DNA of 46,694 bases from an uncultured bacterium. Lineage in GTDB: Bacteria; Cyanobacteriota; Vampirovibrionia; Gastranaerophilales; Gastranaerophilaceae. Numbering within the stretch: position 1 is the stretch's first letter; every line of letters begins with the position of its first letter. Positions 32,422 to 40,895 of this stretch are shown one piece after another. Location of the stretch: assembly GCA_902489575.1 (NCBI GenBank), contig CABUAQ010000004.1, forward strand, positions 1-46,694. Direction: 5' to 3'. The translations under genes were made by a program, and so were the position numbers. Below the pieces are notes generated by a model, which ran no database searches, was not told where the DNA came from, and worked only from the letters and a program-made list of their open reading frames with translations.

Positions 32422-32445
32422 CGGCGAAGACCTTGCGGAGCTGAA
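32422..32445 (+). repeat. interspersed repeat, copy 2
   Basis: CGGCGAAGACCTTGCGG plus AGCTGAA: differs from copy 1 (205-230, opposite strand) by a substitution and a one-base gap. In the 121-base spacer between the convergent Fe-S and permease genes. Confidence 0.55.
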
Positions 32446-32489
32446 ATGTAGCAGTAAGAAATGTTATTGTCGGTAGTAAAATACCACAT

Positions 32490-32514
32490 CCGGCGAGGAC
32501 TATTCGTAGCGGAG
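32490..32514 (+). repeat. interspersed repeat, copy 3, overlapping the permease stop
   Basis: CCGGCGAGGACT matches copy 1 exactly; after that it diverges (ATTCGTAGCGGAG). The minus-strand stop of the permease (TAG at 32502-32500) and its last codons lie inside the element, so the gene's end may have been set by the repeat. Confidence 0.45.
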
Positions 32515-33729
32515 AGCATCAATAGGGTTGAGTAAGGAAGCTTTATATGCAGGGTAGTATCCGAATCCAACACCGATTGCGGCTGAAAACCCTAAAGACA
32601 GTAGTATTGAAGACAGGGTAATCGCTATATTCATTCCTGCAAAGGCTTGCATTAAATGAGCACCTCCAATACCGATAGCAACCCCGATTAACCCGCCGAT
32701 CATGGAAAGTAAAAATGATTCTATCAGAAACTGAATACGAATATCTGATGCTTTGGCGCCAATTGCCATACGAATTCCTATTTCCTTAGTACGTTCGGTT
32801 ACGGAGACAAGCATAATATTCATAATACCTATACCGCCAACTATCAATGAAACTCCTGCTATTGCACCTAAAAGCAGTGACATTGTTTTTGTTGTTGATT
32901 TAATTGTTTCTTGCATTTCGGCCAGGTTACGAATTTCAAAATCATTTTCCTGATTTTTGCCGATATTGTGACGTTCTTGTAGAAGTTCTGTAATATCCAG
33001 CTGAGTATCATTAATTATTCCGGAGTTCTGAGCTTTTACTGTAATCATATTAACTGTTCCTGGAAAATCTGTTCCAAAAATTTTTCTTTGAGCTGTTGTG
33101 ATTGGAATAAATGCAATATCATCCTGATCGTGTCCCATACCGCTTGAGCCTTTTGTTTTCAAAAGTCCTACAACTTTAAACGGAACATTTCCAATGCGGA
33201 TTGTTTTTCCTATAGGGTCAACATCTCCAAATAATTCTGTTGAAACAGTTTGACCGATTATAGTTACTTTTGTACTGTTTTTATTATCTTCCGGTAAAAA
33301 TCCTCTGCCTGATTCAATTTCGTAATTTCTTATCATAAAGTATGGCATTGTTGTTCCGCCAACAGTTGTGGACCAGTTTTGGTTTCCGTAGGTGAGTTGT
33401 TGGGTTTGAGATGAATATGGAGCAACGGCAAGAATTCCGCGGCATTTAATTTCTATTGCTTCTGCATCCTTCATTGTGAGTGAGGGGCGTGTACCTGAGC
33501 CCATTCTAACTCCGCCGGATTTTGCAGATGCTGAACGCACCATAAGAAGATTACTTCCCATAGATTCCATATCTTTAGCAATTTTTTTACTTGCTCCGGA
33601 ACCTACGGCAAGCATAATAATTACTGCACTTACGCCTATTATTATCCCTAAACTTGTCAGAATAGATCTCATTTTATTTATTTTTAGCGAAATAGTTGCC
33701 ATTTTGAATATTGATTTAAAGTCCAGCAT
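32500..33729 (-). CDS. MacB-type ABC transporter permease
   Basis: A 409-residue permease. The ATG at 33729 starts two bases after the ATPase stop; a longer GTG form at 33762 would overlap the ATPase. Order: N-terminal span (LGIIIGVSAVIIMLAVGSG, about 27-45), a large periplasmic MacB-PCD domain (about 50-270), and three C-terminal spans (LLLGAIAGVSLIVGGIGIMN, FLIESFLLSMIGGLIGVAIG, ILLSLGFSAAIGVGFGYYPA) of the FtsX fold with the conserved TERTKEIGIRMAIGAK coupling loop. It works by mechanotransmission with the separate ATPase, MacA-like adaptor and TolC-like channel encoded upstream. Confidence 0.93.
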   Translation of the reverse strand: MLDFKSIFKMATISLKINKMRSILTSLGIIIGVSAVIIMLAVGSGASKKIAKDMESMGSNLLMVRSASAKSGGVRMGSGTRPSLTMKDAEAIEIKCRGILAVAPYSSQTQQLTYGNQNWSTTVGGTTMPYFMIRNYEIESGRGFLPEDNKNSTKVTIIGQTVSTELFGDVDPIGKTIRIGNVPFKVVGLLKTKGSSGMGHDQDDIAFIPITTAQRKIFGTDFPGTVNMITVKAQNSGIINDTQLDITELLQERHNIGKNQENDFEIRNLAEMQETIKSTTKTMSLLLGAIAGVSLIVGGIGIMNIMLVSVTERTKEIGIRMAIGAKASDIRIQFLIESFLLSMIGGLIGVAIGIGGAHLMQAFAGMNIAITLSSILLSLGFSAAIGVGFGYYPAYKASLLNPIDALRYE

Positions 33730-33731
33730 AA

Positions 33732-34448
33732 TTAAGTTTCCCTGTTTCTGTGGGTAAGCCACTTTTCTTTTTGTTCATCCAGTATAATATTACCGTCTTT
33801 GAATTTTACTACCCGTTTTGTATATTCTGCGATATCAGGTTCGTGAGTTACAAGTACAATTGTTTTTCCCATTTCTTCGTTAAGTTTGATAAAAAATTCC
33901 ATAACTTCAATACTTGTTTTTGTATCAAGATTTCCTGTCGGTTCATCCGCAAGTATTAATGGAGCATCATTTACAATTGCACGGGCTATTGCAACACGTT
34001 GTTGCTGTCCGCCTGACATTTGATTTGGCATATGGTCTTCTCTTTTTTCAAGTCCTACGATTTTCAATGCCCACTTTGCTCTTTCAATACGTTCGTTTTC
34101 CGGAACACCTTTATAAATCATTGGAAGACATACGTTATCAAGTGCTGAGGTTCTTGATATAAGATTAAAACCTTGAAATATAAACCCGATTTTTTCACAT
34201 CTTACCATTGCAAGTTTATCATTATCAAGATTTAGCATATCTTCTCCATCAAGAAAGTAGCTTCCGGATGTAGGTTTATCAAGCGTTCCTAACATGTTCA
34301 TAAAAGTGGATTTGCCTGAACCTGATGTTCCCATAATGGCAACAAATTCCCCTTTTTTTACAGATAATGATACATTGTTTAATGCATTAAATGAATCTTC
34401 TCCGGTTTGGTAAGTTTTTATAGCGTGTTTTACTTCAATTAAATTCAT
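33732..34448 (-). CDS. MacB/LolD-type ABC transporter ATPase
   Basis: A 238-residue ATP-binding subunit that powers the pump. Walker A GTSGSGKST (about 40-48), Q-loop FIFQGFNL, signature MSGGQQQRVAIARA (about 143-156), Walker B LILADEPTG and switch His in LVTHEPD are intact. In MacB these parts are fused to the permease; here they are a separate gene, as in many non-proteobacterial MacB-like systems. It lies 29 bases downstream of the macA-like gene. Confidence 0.95.
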   Translation of the reverse strand: MNLIEVKHAIKTYQTGEDSFNALNNVSLSVKKGEFVAIMGTSGSGKSTFMNMLGTLDKPTSGSYFLDGEDMLNLDNDKLAMVRCEKIGFIFQGFNLISRTSALDNVCLPMIYKGVPENERIERAKWALKIVGLEKREDHMPNQMSGGQQQRVAIARAIVNDAPLILADEPTGNLDTKTSIEVMEFFIKLNEEMGKTIVLVTHEPDIAEYTKRVVKFKDGNIILDEQKEKWLTHRNRET

Positions 34449-34477
34449 AAATTCCTTTAAAATAATTGTTTACTGTT

Positions 34478-35680
34478 TTATCTGAACATTCCAGGAGGAC
34501 CGCCGCGGCGTCTGTCGGATGTCTCTAGTTTATTCTTAGAGTTTTTACCGCCGGTTGACCCGATTATTACTTTATCACCAAGTTTTAATCGTTTGGATAT
34601 GATTTCTACATTCATATCATCGCTGGAACCTTCTTTGATATCAATTCTTACCGGTTTATTGTGCTCTAAAATCCATATTCCCTTGTTTTTGTATTTTTGT
34701 CCTGAAGGTTCAGGGGTAAATTTTAACGCAATAGTTGGGGCACACATAACATCTTGACTGCGTTTTGTGATTATTGAAACATTTGCGGTCATTCCCGGTT
34801 TTAGTTTCAGGTCATCGTTATTTACACTGACAATGACGGTATAAGTTACAACATTTGAAGTTGTAGTAGAATCTAGTCTTACTTGGGTAACTTTTCCGTG
34901 GAAAGTTGTGTCAGGGTACCCGTCCAGATTGTATTCAACCTCTTGTCCTTCTTTAACTTGTCCAATGTCAGCTTCTGAAACATTTACTTCGATTTGCATT
35001 TTTGTCAGGTCTTGAGCGATTTTAAAAAGTTCCGGAGCTTGAAAGCTTGCGGCAACCGGCTGACCTACGTCAATATCTCTGGAAATAATTGTTCCGTCTA
35101 CAGGTGCAATTATTTTTGTATAACCAAGGTTGGTCATTGCAGTATTGTAAGTAGCACGAGCCTGACGTATGGAAGCTCTTTGAGCCCCAATTGAAGCCTT
35201 TTTAGCAAGGTAGTCACTTTCGGCTTGATCGAGTTCGCTTCTTGCCACAAAGTTTTTTGCATAAAGATTTTTGTAGCGATTATAGGTTTTTTCAGCCATA
35301 ACCATTTCAGCATTAAGTCTTGCAAGGTTTGCTTCAGCGTTGGCAATTTGTGCTTGATTTTGGTCTACCGAGGCTTGGAAGTTTGCAGGGTCAATTTGAG
35401 CCAGCAATTGTCCTTTTTTTACTTCAGAGTTGTAATCAACATAGATTTCTTTCATAAGCCCCGATACAGTAGAACCTACACTGACTGTATTGACTGGATT
35501 TATTGTCCCGGAAGCTTCAACAATATCAGTTATTGTACATTTTGAAAGTTTTTGGGTTTGGTAAACTATTTTGTTATTTTGGTATTGTACAATACCAAAT
35601 AATCCCAGAGCGGCTATTGCTGCAATTGAAATGACATATTTTTTCTTTAGATATTTATCTTTTATCCTCTGTAAATCCAT
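34478..35680 (-). CDS. MacA-like periplasmic adaptor (membrane fusion protein)
   Basis: A 400-residue efflux adaptor linking the inner-membrane ABC pump to the outer-membrane channel. One N-terminal anchor span (VISIAAIAALGLFGIVQY, about 16-33), lipoyl-like half (VSGLMKEIYVDYNSEVKKGQ), a long helical hairpin (about 110-185, NQAQIANAEANLARLNAEM and QAESDYLAKKASI) and a beta-barrel domain (VVTYTVIVSVNNDDLKLKPGM). The C-terminus is Arg/Gly-rich (DRRRGGPPGMFR), unusual. It begins one base after the tolC-like stop. Confidence 0.93.
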   Translation of the reverse strand: MDLQRIKDKYLKKKYVISIAAIAALGLFGIVQYQNNKIVYQTQKLSKCTITDIVEASGTINPVNTVSVGSTVSGLMKEIYVDYNSEVKKGQLLAQIDPANFQASVDQNQAQIANAEANLARLNAEMVMAEKTYNRYKNLYAKNFVARSELDQAESDYLAKKASIGAQRASIRQARATYNTAMTNLGYTKIIAPVDGTIISRDIDVGQPVAASFQAPELFKIAQDLTKMQIEVNVSEADIGQVKEGQEVEYNLDGYPDTTFHGKVTQVRLDSTTTSNVVTYTVIVSVNNDDLKLKPGMTANVSIITKRSQDVMCAPTIALKFTPEPSGQKYKNKGIWILEHNKPVRIDIKEGSSDDMNVEIISKRLKLGDKVIIGSTGGKNSKNKLETSDRRRGGPPGMFR

Positions 35681-35681
35681 A

Positions 35682-37148
35682 TTATTTATCCTCTATGCTT
35701 ATGGTTATTTCTTGAGGGAGAGCGATAACGCTTTCCAAAGTTGCTCTTGCAACGTTGTATTTATAAATTGTTTCTATATAAGAGCATTGAGCGTTGTTGT
35801 AGTTTACTTTTGCATCCTGTAATTGTATATAATCGCCCAATCCTACATAATATCTGCCTTCTGCAAGTTCAAAATTTTCCAGTGTCTGGCGAACTTTAAC
35901 TTCTAAAAGAGGGATTTGTTTTTCGAGTTCAATCATGTTTATATACGCGTTTTGAACTTCAAAATATATATCTTTATTAAGTTGGTTTAGTGAATTTTCT
36001 GCAATGTCAACCTGAAGTTTTGCTGCATCAACTTGAGATTTCTGGTTCATAATGTTAACAGAGCTAGAAAGGTTAAGTCCGATATTAAAAGAATTTGTGC
36101 TGTTTGTATTTCTGAATCCGTAACCTGCAGAGGCTGATAGTGACGGATAGTAGTTACGTTTAATGTAAACCAGGTTTTCTTTTACAGCATCGAGTGTTGA
36201 ATTGTACGCTTTTAAATCTGCCCGGTTTTTGTATGCCATATTTATACATTCTTCAAACGAATAAGGAAAGTCCGTTACTTCATAATTTGTGAGAACTTCC
36301 AGCTTTTCAACAGAGGTTATAAGTTTTGCATCCTTAACACTTACCGGGACTGTATTTGATTCTTGTTTTGAAATTTTTGAAATATCTGTCAAATCAATCG
36401 GAGCGATGTTATTTTTAATATTAAAACCTTCGGTGCTTGAAATAGAATAGGTGGGTGCATTTTGAACATACATTGAATTGTTAAGGTTTACCAGTGAATT
36501 TTTGTAGGAATTTTGAGATTTGATTAAAGCGATTTTTGAATCACTCAATGTAACTTCTGCATTAACTAAATCTATTTTGGATTTAATTCCTTCTTCAAAA
36601 TAAGCTTTAGTTCTCAGGTAATTTCGTTCATTTATTTCTACGTAGGCTTTATTAATTGCAACGGTTGCACCTGCTGCTAATACTTCAAAGTATCTTTGTT
36701 TAACATTAAATATAGTTTCTCTTACTGTATTGTCAAAATTATATTGATCAGCTATCAGGTAGAATTTTTGCATTTTTATATTTGCGTTAGTTCTGCCAAA
36801 GTTCCACAAAAGTTGGTTTAGAGTAGCTTCTACAGTATAGGTGTTGGTTCCGGTCTGGGAATACATTTTGCGCGAGGAGCTTGTATCATTAAATGTGTAG
36901 CCGGTGCCGACGCCTATTGTCGGGAAAAACTCAGATCTTGCAATGTTAACGTTAGCTTTGGATATCCCATAATTATATCTGGCATTTTTAACATTAGGGT
37001 TGTTGTTTAGAGCAATAGTTATACAGTCATTTAAGGATAAAACACTACCTTCTTTAACTGTCATGTCTTCAATAGAGCATGCTGTTGGAGAAGTTGTTGT
37101 TATAACAGCGATTAGTGTAAGAAATATTATCTTCTTTAAAGACTGCAC
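35682..37148 (-). CDS. TolC-like outer-membrane efflux protein
   Basis: A 488-residue outer-membrane channel. Start GTG at 37148, GAGG ten bases upstream. A signal peptide (about 1-24, KKIIFLTLIAVITTTSPTA) is evident; the Cys at 24 is not in a good lipobox. Two repeats of the TolC family follow: LNDCITIALNNNPNVKNARYN and SFEECINMAYKNRADLKAYN, each with long helices. The presence of this protein shows the cell has an outer membrane. First gene of the tolC-macA-macB-permease operon. Confidence 0.92.
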   Translation of the reverse strand: MQSLKKIIFLTLIAVITTTSPTACSIEDMTVKEGSVLSLNDCITIALNNNPNVKNARYNYGISKANVNIARSEFFPTIGVGTGYTFNDTSSSRKMYSQTGTNTYTVEATLNQLLWNFGRTNANIKMQKFYLIADQYNFDNTVRETIFNVKQRYFEVLAAGATVAINKAYVEINERNYLRTKAYFEEGIKSKIDLVNAEVTLSDSKIALIKSQNSYKNSLVNLNNSMYVQNAPTYSISSTEGFNIKNNIAPIDLTDISKISKQESNTVPVSVKDAKLITSVEKLEVLTNYEVTDFPYSFEECINMAYKNRADLKAYNSTLDAVKENLVYIKRNYYPSLSASAGYGFRNTNSTNSFNIGLNLSSSVNIMNQKSQVDAAKLQVDIAENSLNQLNKDIYFEVQNAYINMIELEKQIPLLEVKVRQTLENFELAEGRYYVGLGDYIQLQDAKVNYNNAQCSYIETIYKYNVARATLESVIALPQEITISIEDK

Positions 37149-37185
37149 TTTGTTTTATCCTCATTACTCGCTTATAAAACGATTA

Positions 37186-37201
37186 GAACATTAATTTGTT
37201 C
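37186..37201. promoter_or_regulatory. inverted repeat upstream of the efflux operon
   Basis: GAACA-TTAATT-TGTTC lies 37-53 bases before the tolC-like start, in the spacer shared with the divergent thioredoxin gene. It is a plausible operator, but the regulator is not identified. It differs from the SmtB sites by its six-base centre. Confidence 0.35.
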
Positions 37202-37293
37202 ATTTGCAATCATCTAAAGAGGTGGTAAGTTAGGTATTGTAAAAATATTATCTTATTTGTAATAATGTGGTATATTTATGTACGGAGGATACT

Positions 37294-37683
37294 ATGAATA
37301 AAAAATCACTTTTTACAATTTTAGTAATATTAATTTTGCCGGTCTTAGCATTTTTTGGATTGACTTTTAATAAAGATACATCAATAATTGCGCAGGCAAC
37401 AGGCAAGCCACAGATTATCAAATTTTCATCTACGATGTGTCTTGAATGTAAAGAGGTGGAAAAAGTTTTTAAAGAGCTTATGCCAAAATATGAAGATAAA
37501 GTTGAGTATACCGAAATTATTGTTGACAACCGTAATGATATGAAAAACGCATTGATAAAAAAATATCGCGTAACACTTGTGCCAACCATCATTATGCTGC
37601 ATTCAGACGGAACTCAGGCAAAGCGTATTGAATCATCTTTACCTGCTGATGAAATGGAACAGTGTATTAAAGGGCTTCACTAA
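37294..37683 (+). CDS. membrane-anchored thioredoxin-like protein
   Basis: A 129-residue protein. ATG 37294 has GGAGG six bases upstream; the longer GTG form is unlikely. One N-terminal span or signal (LFTILVILILPVLAFFGLTF, about 5-24) is followed by a thioredoxin fold with the redox motif CLEC in FSSTMCLECKEVEKVF (about 44-59) and the cis-Pro strand TLVPTIIML. It is translationally coupled (TAATG) to the CcdA-like gene, so it probably receives electrons from it and reduces exported protein thiols. LEC is an uncommon active-site pair. Confidence 0.85.
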   Translation: MNKKSLFTILVILILPVLAFFGLTFNKDTSIIAQATGKPQIIKFSSTMCLECKEVEKVFKELMPKYEDKVEYTEIIVDNRNDMKNALIKKYRVTLVPTIIMLHSDGTQAKRIESSLPADEMEQCIKGLH

Positions 37684-38381
37684 TGGAGAATTTAATAAAA
37701 CTTTTTTCTGATCAAAGCAGTATTTATATTTTATTGGGCGCTTCGTTTTTAGGAGGTTTATTATCCTCTATTTCACCTTGTTCTCTTTCGATGCTGCCGT
37801 TGATTATTGGTTATATCGGAGGGTATTCAAATGAAAAACCGATGAAAACTCTTTTTCAAATGATTGTATTTGTAATAGGAACCGGCGTTGTATTTGCCAT
37901 AATTGGTGCAGCTTGTGCGTTTACGGGAAAAATATTTATCGGTAACCCTTATTTTGCACTAATTATTGCTTCAATTATTATGATTATGGGGTTAAAAATC
38001 ATTGGTGTAATTGAGTTTGATTTACCTGTTGTCATAAAAGAAATTCCGCAAAATAAGGTTAATAATGATTTTCTTTATCCGTTGATATTGGGTGCTGTGT
38101 TTGCGCTCATCGGAACACCCTGCTCTACTCCTATTCTTGCAAGTATTATGGCATTCGCATCAATTTCAGGGAAAATCAGTAATGCTGTTATAATGTTATT
38201 CCTGTTTTCCATCGGGCAGGGGTTGATTTTAATTCTTGCAGGGTTTTTGACTTCCAGAATGAAATCCGGTAAGAATTTTTATAAAATCTCTGAAGTTATT
38301 ATGAAAATAAGCGGAATTTTATTAATTCTCGTTGCTATATATATTTTTTATAAGATTTTTGGCGCTGTTATTGTAAAATAA
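37683..38381 (+). CDS. CcdA/DsbD-like thiol electron transporter
   Basis: A 232-residue membrane protein with six to seven spans. The two key Cys are in SPCSLSMLP (about 32-40) and GTPCSTP (about 139-145), placed as in CcdA, in the paired SPC/TPC motifs. It shuttles reducing power from cytoplasmic thioredoxin to the outside partner encoded just before it. Used for cytochrome c maturation or general periplasmic reduction; no cytochrome genes are nearby, so the latter is favoured. Confidence 0.88.
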   Translation: MENLIKLFSDQSSIYILLGASFLGGLLSSISPCSLSMLPLIIGYIGGYSNEKPMKTLFQMIVFVIGTGVVFAIIGAACAFTGKIFIGNPYFALIIASIIMIMGLKIIGVIEFDLPVVIKEIPQNKVNNDFLYPLILGAVFALIGTPCSTPILASIMAFASISGKISNAVIMLFLFSIGQGLILILAGFLTSRMKSGKNFYKISEVIMKISGILLILVAIYIFYKIFGAVIVK

Positions 38382-38403
38382 GCTTGTATATTGTATCATG
38401 TAA

Positions 38404-38431
38404 GGGCAAGGAGAAAATATTATCCTTGTCC
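38404..38431 (+). promoter_or_regulatory. hairpin in the ccdA-ribH spacer
   Basis: GGGCAAGGA (38404-38412) pairs with TCCTTGTCC (38423-38431) with one G-U pair. It could be a weak terminator of the ccdA transcript or a ribH leader structure. It is far too small to be an FMN riboswitch. Confidence 0.4.
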
Positions 38432-38465
38432 GTATGTTTTACAGAAGGTATTTAAGGAGCAGTAA

Positions 38466-38930
38466 ATGAAGACGTTTGAAGGACAGTTAACTACAACAAA
38501 TGAAGATAAATTTTGTATAATTATTTCAAGATTTAACGATTTTATTGGTGCAAAATTGTTGGAAGGTGCTGTTGATGAACTCAAACGCCATGGTGTTAAT
38601 TCTGATAATATTGATATAGTTAAAGTTCCGGGCGCGTTTGAAATTCCTGTTATTGCTTTAAAATGTGCAAAATCTAACAAATATAATGCAGTGATTACTC
38701 TGGGTGCTGTTATAAAAGGTTCAACTCCTCATTTCGATTATGTTTCTGCAGAGGTATCAAAAGGGGTTGCACAGGCTTCTATGCAAACAGGTGTTCCTGT
38801 GATTTTCGGAGTTTTAACAACAGATAGTATTGAGCAAGCAATTGAAAGAGCCGGTACAAAAGCCGGGAATAAAGGGGCAGATGCTGCAAAAACAGCAATT
38901 GAAATGGCAAATTTGGTTAAATTAGTGTAG
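38466..38930 (+). CDS. ribH: 6,7-dimethyl-8-ribityllumazine synthase
   Basis: A 154-residue enzyme joining the ribityl-diaminouracil and butanone phosphate in riboflavin synthesis. Active-site landmarks are SRFNDFIGAKLLEGA (about 19-33), VPGAFEIP (about 57-64), LGAVIKGSTPHFDYV with catalytic His (about 80-94) and FGVLTTDSIEQAIERAG (about 117-133). AAGGAG precedes the ATG. No other rib genes are adjacent, so the pathway is dispersed. Confidence 0.95.
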   Translation: MKTFEGQLTTTNEDKFCIIISRFNDFIGAKLLEGAVDELKRHGVNSDNIDIVKVPGAFEIPVIALKCAKSNKYNAVITLGAVIKGSTPHFDYVSAEVSKGVAQASMQTGVPVIFGVLTTDSIEQAIERAGTKAGNKGADAAKTAIEMANLVKLV

Positions 38931-38982
38931 ACCGAAAACAAGGGAATTTGTATTCCAAAGATTTTCGGGAAAGGAGTTTAAT

Positions 38983-39879
38983 ATGACAGAAGCGATTACC
39001 GAGTATAGAAATGAGAACACTAAAGATATTGATCTATTATCAACAATTGATATGGTTCGTAAAATGAATGAAGAAGACCAAATTGTGGCCAAGGTCGTTG
39101 CGGATGAAGCCCCGAATATTGCCGCAGCAATCGATATGATTGCAAAAGCTTTTTTGAAGGGTGGAAGATTATTTTATTTCGGTGCAGGTACTTCGGGCAG
39201 ACTGGGTGTTTTAGATGCTTCTGAATGTCCTCCTACGTTTAGTGTTGACCCATCTATGGTACAAGGAATTATTGCAGGCGGCAAGGAAGCTTTATTGCGT
39301 GCTGTAGAAGGTGCTGAGGATAATTTTGCTCAAGGTAAAGAGGATGCAAAAGTTCTTACTGCTAAAGATGTTTGTGTCGTGATTTCTGCAAGTGGTAATC
39401 CGAAATATCTTTTAGGTGTCCTTGATCAGGCGGATGAAGCCGGAGCTATAACTATTGGGATTACCTGTAATTCAAGAGGGCTTATTGCTCAGGATGCAGG
39501 GCATGTAATTTGTGCCGAGGTCGGACCGGAAGTTATTGCAGGCTCAAGCCGCTTAAAAGCTGGAACTGCACAAAAAATGATTTTAAATATGCTTACAACC
39601 GGTGCGATGATTAAAATCGGAAAAACATATGAAAACTTCATGATTGATCTTAAAGCAAATAATGAAAAATTAAAAGATCGTGCAATCAGAATTGTTTCAC
39701 AGATTGCAGATGTTACTCATAGTGAAGCTTTGGCAGCACTATTAAAATGTGATTGGGAAATTAAAACTGCTATTGTTATGATTATGAAAAAAAGTGATGT
39801 ACAAGAAGCAAGATTAGAACTTAAAAAACACGGCGGGGTTTTAAGAAGAATAATAAGAGAAGAGGAAACAACGGTTTAG
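38983..39879 (+). CDS. murQ: N-acetylmuramic acid 6-phosphate etherase
   Basis: A 298-residue SIS-domain enzyme removing lactate from MurNAc-6-phosphate during wall recycling. Sugar-phosphate motif GAGTSGRLGVLDASECPPTF (about 65-84, catalytic Glu in SEC), ISASGNPKYLLG (about 136-147), and the family tail with SRLKAGTAQKMILNM. AAAGGAG lies upstream. It is followed 14 bases later by gpsA, probably co-transcribed. No MurNAc PTS or NagZ nearby. Confidence 0.95.
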   Translation: MTEAITEYRNENTKDIDLLSTIDMVRKMNEEDQIVAKVVADEAPNIAAAIDMIAKAFLKGGRLFYFGAGTSGRLGVLDASECPPTFSVDPSMVQGIIAGGKEALLRAVEGAEDNFAQGKEDAKVLTAKDVCVVISASGNPKYLLGVLDQADEAGAITIGITCNSRGLIAQDAGHVICAEVGPEVIAGSSRLKAGTAQKMILNMLTTGAMIKIGKTYENFMIDLKANNEKLKDRAIRIVSQIADVTHSEALAALLKCDWEIKTAIVMIMKKSDVQEARLELKKHGGVLRRIIREEETTV

Positions 39880-39893
39880 GAGGAATTAAGAGG

Positions 39894-40895
39894 ATGAAAT
39901 TAACAGTTCTTGGTGCCGGATGCTGGGGGTTAACTTTAGCCTGGCTTTTGACAGATAATTTTGAACAGATAACAGTCTGGGGCAGGGCTCAAGATTTGTC
40001 TGTTGATTTGATTGAAAATGGGCACTGTTTAAAGCCATTAGAGGTTCAGCTTGATAAAAAGGTTGAAATAACTTCCGATTTAGCTTCTGCCATTAAAGAT
40101 GCCGATATTATTCTTTCTGTTGTTGCAACATCTGGAACTCGTGATGTTTGCGAGCATCTTAAAGCTGCGGGGATTAAAGACTGCCAGATACTTGTTAATG
40201 CATCAAAAGGTATTGAATTACCTTCATTGATGAGAATGTCAGAAGTTATCAAAGAGGTATTACCTGATCAAAAACTTGTAATTCTTTCAGGTCCTACGCT
40301 TGCTAAAGAAGTTTTACAAGGTAAACCGACAGCGGCTTGTGTAGCTTGTGAGGATATTGAAACTGCACAATTTGTGCAAAAAGCTTGTAATGTTCCTAAC
40401 AAATTCAGACTGTATACTAACACGGATGTTATCGGAGTTGAACTTGGCGGAAGTTTGAAAAACGTAATTGCTATTGCTTCAGGGTTTGCGCATACAATGG
40501 GACTGGGGGATAACTGTTCAGGTACGCTTTTAACCCGTGGTATGGCTGAAATTGTAAGGGTAAGTGTTCAGCTTGGAGCAAATCCTTCCACCTTGTACGG
40601 ACTTTCAGGAATGGGGGATTTGATTGCAACTTGTTCATCTCCTATGTCAAGAAATTACACAGTAGGTTCTATGCTTGCAAAAGGGAAGAAAATTAATGAT
40701 ATTCTTGCCGAGTTGGGTTCAGTTGCAGAAGGGGTTAAAACATCAAAAGCGATTTGTGAATTAGCTAAAAAACTTAACCTTGAAGTGCCTGTATCAAGTG
40801 CAATATACGAAGCTGTATACACAGATATTACCCCAGAAGAATTGTTGTCAAAACTTATGAATAGAAAATTGAAAGAAGAAGAAAGATACGTATAA
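39894..40895 (+). CDS. gpsA: glycerol-3-phosphate dehydrogenase [NAD(P)+]
   Basis: A 333-residue cytosolic enzyme making sn-glycerol-3-phosphate for phospholipids. Rossmann motif LGAGCWG (5-11), substrate loop LSGPTLAKEVLQGKPTAA (about 131-148), catalytic Lys region ELGGSLKNVIAIASG (about 183-197) and LSGMGDLIATCSSPMSRNY (about 244-262). AGGAGG upstream. Its TAA overlaps the ATG of the next gene (TAATG). Confidence 0.96.
   Translation: MKLTVLGAGCWGLTLAWLLTDNFEQITVWGRAQDLSVDLIENGHCLKPLEVQLDKKVEITSDLASAIKDADIILSVVATSGTRDVCEHLKAAGIKDCQILVNASKGIELPSLMRMSEVIKEVLPDQKLVILSGPTLAKEVLQGKPTAACVACEDIETAQFVQKACNVPNKFRLYTNTDVIGVELGGSLKNVIAIASGFAHTMGLGDNCSGTLLTRGMAEIVRVSVQLGANPSTLYGLSGMGDLIATCSSPMSRNYTVGSMLAKGKKINDILAELGSVAEGVKTSKAICELAKKLNLEVPVSSAIYEAVYTDITPEELLSKLMNRKLKEEERYV

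Noticed and set aside
35682..37148. TolC-like protein as a lipoprotein (Cys near residue 24)
   Set aside because: The preceding residues SPTA do not form a convincing lipobox; ordinary signal peptidase cleavage is as likely.
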